From IMG/VR virus record IMGVR_UViG_3300030102_002108, positions 23,482 to 53,709 of that record: 30,228 nt of DNA; one strand, given 5' to 3'. Below the pieces are notes generated by a model. That model searched no databases and was not told where the DNA came from. It saw only the letters and a list, made by a program, of their open reading frames with translations. The position numbers were made by a program, and so were the translations under genes. The DNA comes from a virus. Shown here one piece after another: positions 27,808-30,228 of the stretch (its first letter is position 1; the number at the start of each line of letters is the position of its first letter).

Positions 27808-30228
27808 ATGAAGCTGAAGAAGCTATCGGCGACCTTCGATGACCGGGAGCACGGCGAGAAGGCTCGCCCGCTAGGCCCTGAGGTAAAGAAGCGCGATGTC
27901 GGAGCGGCACGCGACGACTGGTCCTCGTACCTGCTGTCGAACCAAAAGGCGAACCAGCAAATGGATGATGAGGACGTACCTCCTCCCATCCCCGACCCGG
28001 GAGAGCCAGAGTTGCCCCAGCTCCCTGAGTCTTACAGAAGAACCATTGATGCTTTCCAAGCCGCGTTTACAGCACAGGGAAGCAACATGGATGTGTCTGG
28101 ACCGAACGGAATCCCCGACGGTGTGCTTGACGTGTACGACGTCTCGGGCATCATCGACTTCTTCATGCAGATTGCTGGTCAGGGCCCTAGCTACGGTTCG
28201 TTCAATAGCGTGGAGGGGGCTTTAGGCTTGTTCTGGAACAATGAGGTTGGCTTTGCTTCTTTTAGCCAAGGCTTTAACCTGTTCTACAATCCCGGCTTTG
28301 CTTCTACCTCTGGGGGCCCCGGCGAAGATGGTACTTACTTTAATGCCATCGAGGACCCGTACGGTGCAGCCACTACTACTTGGGCTGACCTCATGGCAAT
28401 GCAAGACTTCTATGAGTCAGATGATTTTGGGGGTAGCTTTCAACCTATTCCTCTCGACTGGAGTAGTGTTAACAACCTCAACGGTAGTGCCCTCGCAGGC
28501 TCTGCTCTTGACGCCATCTTCGACGCATACCAAGACCAAGTAGACCCAGACTTCTTCGACAACCTGTTGATTGCACCACAGCCAACAGCAGATGACCTCG
28601 AGGACCTCGGCGCTTGGTTCGATGCCAACATGTTGCCAATCATGAACATCTACGCGGACTTGTACATGTACAATGCTACGGGTGATGCTCTGGGTTACAG
28701 CGAAGGCAACTTCCAATCCATGATGGATTACATCGAGGAGTCAGGTGGGGACATGGGTTTCTTGTACTCCAATCCATTCCTTTCTTCAGGGGAATACAAT
28801 CCGTTCAGCGGAAACATCTTTGATGTAAACGAAGACGGCACGTTCAATGGTGCTGACATCGCAGCATGGGTTGACTTTACAGAAATGATTGCTGCCGTAA
28901 CTAATGGCACGGACATCTCTGAGACCAACAACATCTTTACTCAGGAGGACATCGACCAAATTGCTGCGTACTACGAGTACTACGGCATTGAGATGGCAGG
29001 TGGTAACAACATCTACTTTAGTGTCGATGGAGAGTGGGACAACACCGACAACCTCGGTGACATCCTTGAACCAACAAGCATTCCTCCGTACATCATCAAC
29101 ATCCTTGACCAAGAGGAGTTGGATGACTACATTGAATCGCAGTCAGAGGACGAGCAGCTTGCTCTTGTCGAGCTCAACTGGTTTGACCAAAGACCTGTTT
29201 GGGGGGAATCGTTTGGTCTTAATGAAGGTCTTCAGTCAGAAAACCCGCAGTGGTACATTGCCTTGGCCAACGCAATTCAGCCGTGGATTAACAACGGCTT
29301 CGACGTCAACTACGCGCAGCTCGGACCGAGCTGGACTCAATGGGGGCAGTCAGGAACTACACTCATTACCTATGAAGCCTTTACTCAGCAAATTTCTAGC
29401 TGGGTATCTGCGAACCTGTTTGACCCTGACGGCGACGGAACATACGACCCATCAGAGCTAGACCAGTCTGTTGTAGACTACTTGATTGAGTTCCACCCTG
29501 ATGTAAACAGCGCGGCTGATGTTACCCCTGAGCTGTTCAACCTTTGGACTATTGGAGACTCATCGACCTATGCAGCTCTCGGCCTTGATGCAGCATTTTC
29601 ACTTCAACTGACGGGTCCGTATCTTTTGAGTCAGTGCGCTGATTGGGTGAACAGTGTTGGTGGCATTCCAGACTTTGCAAACATCCTCGGCCAAGAGTCT
29701 AATGAAGCCTACAACTACGAGGCTCAAAATGCCATGGTGGCTCTCTTGCAGGCAATGTTTGGTCACCAAAACCCATCAGCGGCGACAACTACACCTGCAG
29801 GTTTCGGAAACGGCTCACCCAGTCTTGCGTACGACTTTGAAACACTCTTTACCTACCTAGGTTTTAGTCCGGATGATGCAGCTCAACTTGAGGACTATTT
29901 CCAAGACACAAACAATGGATTCCTTGCAGACCAACAAGCGTTTAGCAACTGGCTTTACCTTGGGTTCGTCGGAATCATTGGAGGAGTACTTGACCCCAAC
30001 ACAGGTACAGTAACAACCGAATCTGTAGGTGAGGGCGTCTTGTATGCTCCAGCAGGATGGCAGCCCGGAGACACTTACACTAGTTACGCCTACTACTTTG
30101 GTGACGGCCCCGACCCTTTTGACGTTCAGTTCTACAACTTTGAGTTGGACTTGGGGTCTGAAGGCTTTTTGTTCACCTACAACTCTTTCAACGACAGCAC
30201 TCCGTTCTACATCCCACCACCCCCACCG
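27808..30228 (+). CDS. Large acidic protein with EF-hand/dockerin-like loops, 3' truncated
   Basis: From ATG 27808 the frame is open for 807 codons to the right edge without a stop, so at least 807 aa. A basic N-terminus (MKLKKLSATFDDREHGEKAR) and a Pro-rich linker (PPPIPDPGEPELPQLPE, near 58-74) precede a long acidic region rich in Asn, Asp, Tyr, Phe and Trp. Calcium-loop-like segments: DVNEDGTFNGAD at 339-350 (dockerin-like), DPDGDGTYDPSE at 539-550 (a full 12-residue EF-hand loop) and a weaker DVSGPNGIPDG near 95. No signal peptide. It ends in the window with a run of prolines. Probably a virion surface or tail-fibre/adhesin-type protein stabilised by Ca2+ in seawater, but no fibre family is recognised. 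Position is 3 bp after the previous stop. Confidence 0.85.
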   Translation, partial: MKLKKLSATFDDREHGEKARPLGPEVKKRDVGAARDDWSSYLLSNQKANQQMDDEDVPPPIPDPGEPELPQLPESYRRTIDAFQAAFTAQGSNMDVSGPNGIPDGVLDVYDVSGIIDFFMQIAGQGPSYGSFNSVEGALGLFWNNEVGFASFSQGFNLFYNPGFASTSGGPGEDGTYFNAIEDPYGAATTTWADLMAMQDFYESDDFGGSFQPIPLDWSSVNNLNGSALAGSALDAIFDAYQDQVDPDFFDNLLIAPQPTADDLEDLGAWFDANMLPIMNIYADLYMYNATGDALGYSEGNFQSMMDYIEESGGDMGFLYSNPFLSSGEYNPFSGNIFDVNEDGTFNGADIAAWVDFTEMIAAVTNGTDISETNNIFTQEDIDQIAAYYEYYGIEMAGGNNIYFSVDGEWDNTDNLGDILEPTSIPPYIINILDQEELDDYIESQSEDEQLALVELNWFDQRPVWGESFGLNEGLQSENPQWYIALANAIQPWINNGFDVNYAQLGPSWTQWGQSGTTLITYEAFTQQISSWVSANLFDPDGDGTYDPSELDQSVVDYLIEFHPDVNSAADVTPELFNLWTIGDSSTYAALGLDAAFSLQLTGPYLLSQCADWVNSVGGIPDFANILGQESNEAYNYEAQNAMVALLQAMFGHQNPSAATTTPAGFGNGSPSLAYDFETLFTYLGFSPDDAAQLEDYFQDTNNGFLADQQAFSNWLYLGFVGIIGGVLDPNTGTVTTESVGEGVLYAPAGWQPGDTYTSYAYYFGDGPDPFDVQFYNFELDLGSEGFLFTYNSFNDSTPFYIPPPPP

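Overview
The window is almost certainly part of a tailed-phage (Caudoviricetes) genome whose host is a marine member of the Bacteroidota, probably Flavobacteriia. Phage evidence: a ~3,000-residue polyvalent virion protein, a GTA-type holin, a recombination/replication block (ERF annealing protein, PD-(D/E)XK exonuclease, VirE-N primase fused to a DnaB-like helicase, two further nucleases), and many tiny coupled ORFs. Host evidence: two intergenic promoters match the Bacteroidota consensus TTG-N20-TAnnTTTG exactly, Shine-Dalgarno sequences are rare, several products carry signal peptides followed by A-Q or S-Q, and one secreted protein ends like a type IX secretion (T9SS) sorting domain. No capsid, terminase, portal, DNA polymerase or integrase is visible here.

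Layout. (1) 1-12.27 kb, + strand: a 5'-truncated polyvalent protein (metallopeptidase motif, two ADP-ribosyltransferase-like domains, a GNAT domain, a C-terminal LPD38-like region). It is followed by a tightly overlapping envelope/lysis cassette: holin, Cys-containing microprotein, outer-membrane beta-barrel, TM/coiled-coil protein, signal-peptide thioredoxin fold without CXXC, and a secreted protein with a T9SS-like tail. A methionine-rich repeat protein with its own promoter element closes the run. (2) 12.26-18.0 kb, - strand: nucleases, primase-helicase, a NTP-pyrophosphatase-like protein, a DnaA-IV-like HTH protein, a small protein with an SSB-like tail, exonuclease and ERF. (3) 18.1-24.7 kb, - strand: a chain of more than 20 small, mostly acidic ORFs coupled by ATGA/TAATG overlaps, including at least three single-TM microproteins of 30-35 aa. 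Two unusual tRNA-like elements flank the first gene of the chain. (4) 24.8-25.93 kb: the main non-coding region, with a tRNA-Arg(UCU), a symmetrical divergent promoter pair and a potentially structured 170-nt leader. (5) 25.93-30.23 kb, + strand: small basic, Gly-Gly-motif proteins, a DUF5675 protein, a second Met/Gly-rich protein, and a large acidic protein with EF-hand/dockerin-like loops that runs off the right edge.

How the parts work together (inference): the divergent promoters fire the early block leftward (tRNA-Arg and, if transcription reads through, the small-gene chain and DNA metabolism) and the accessory/virion genes rightward. The left + block delivers virion and exit functions. 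The envelope cassette places proteins in the inner membrane, periplasm and outer membrane, and perhaps the cell surface; it is the most unusual system in the window.
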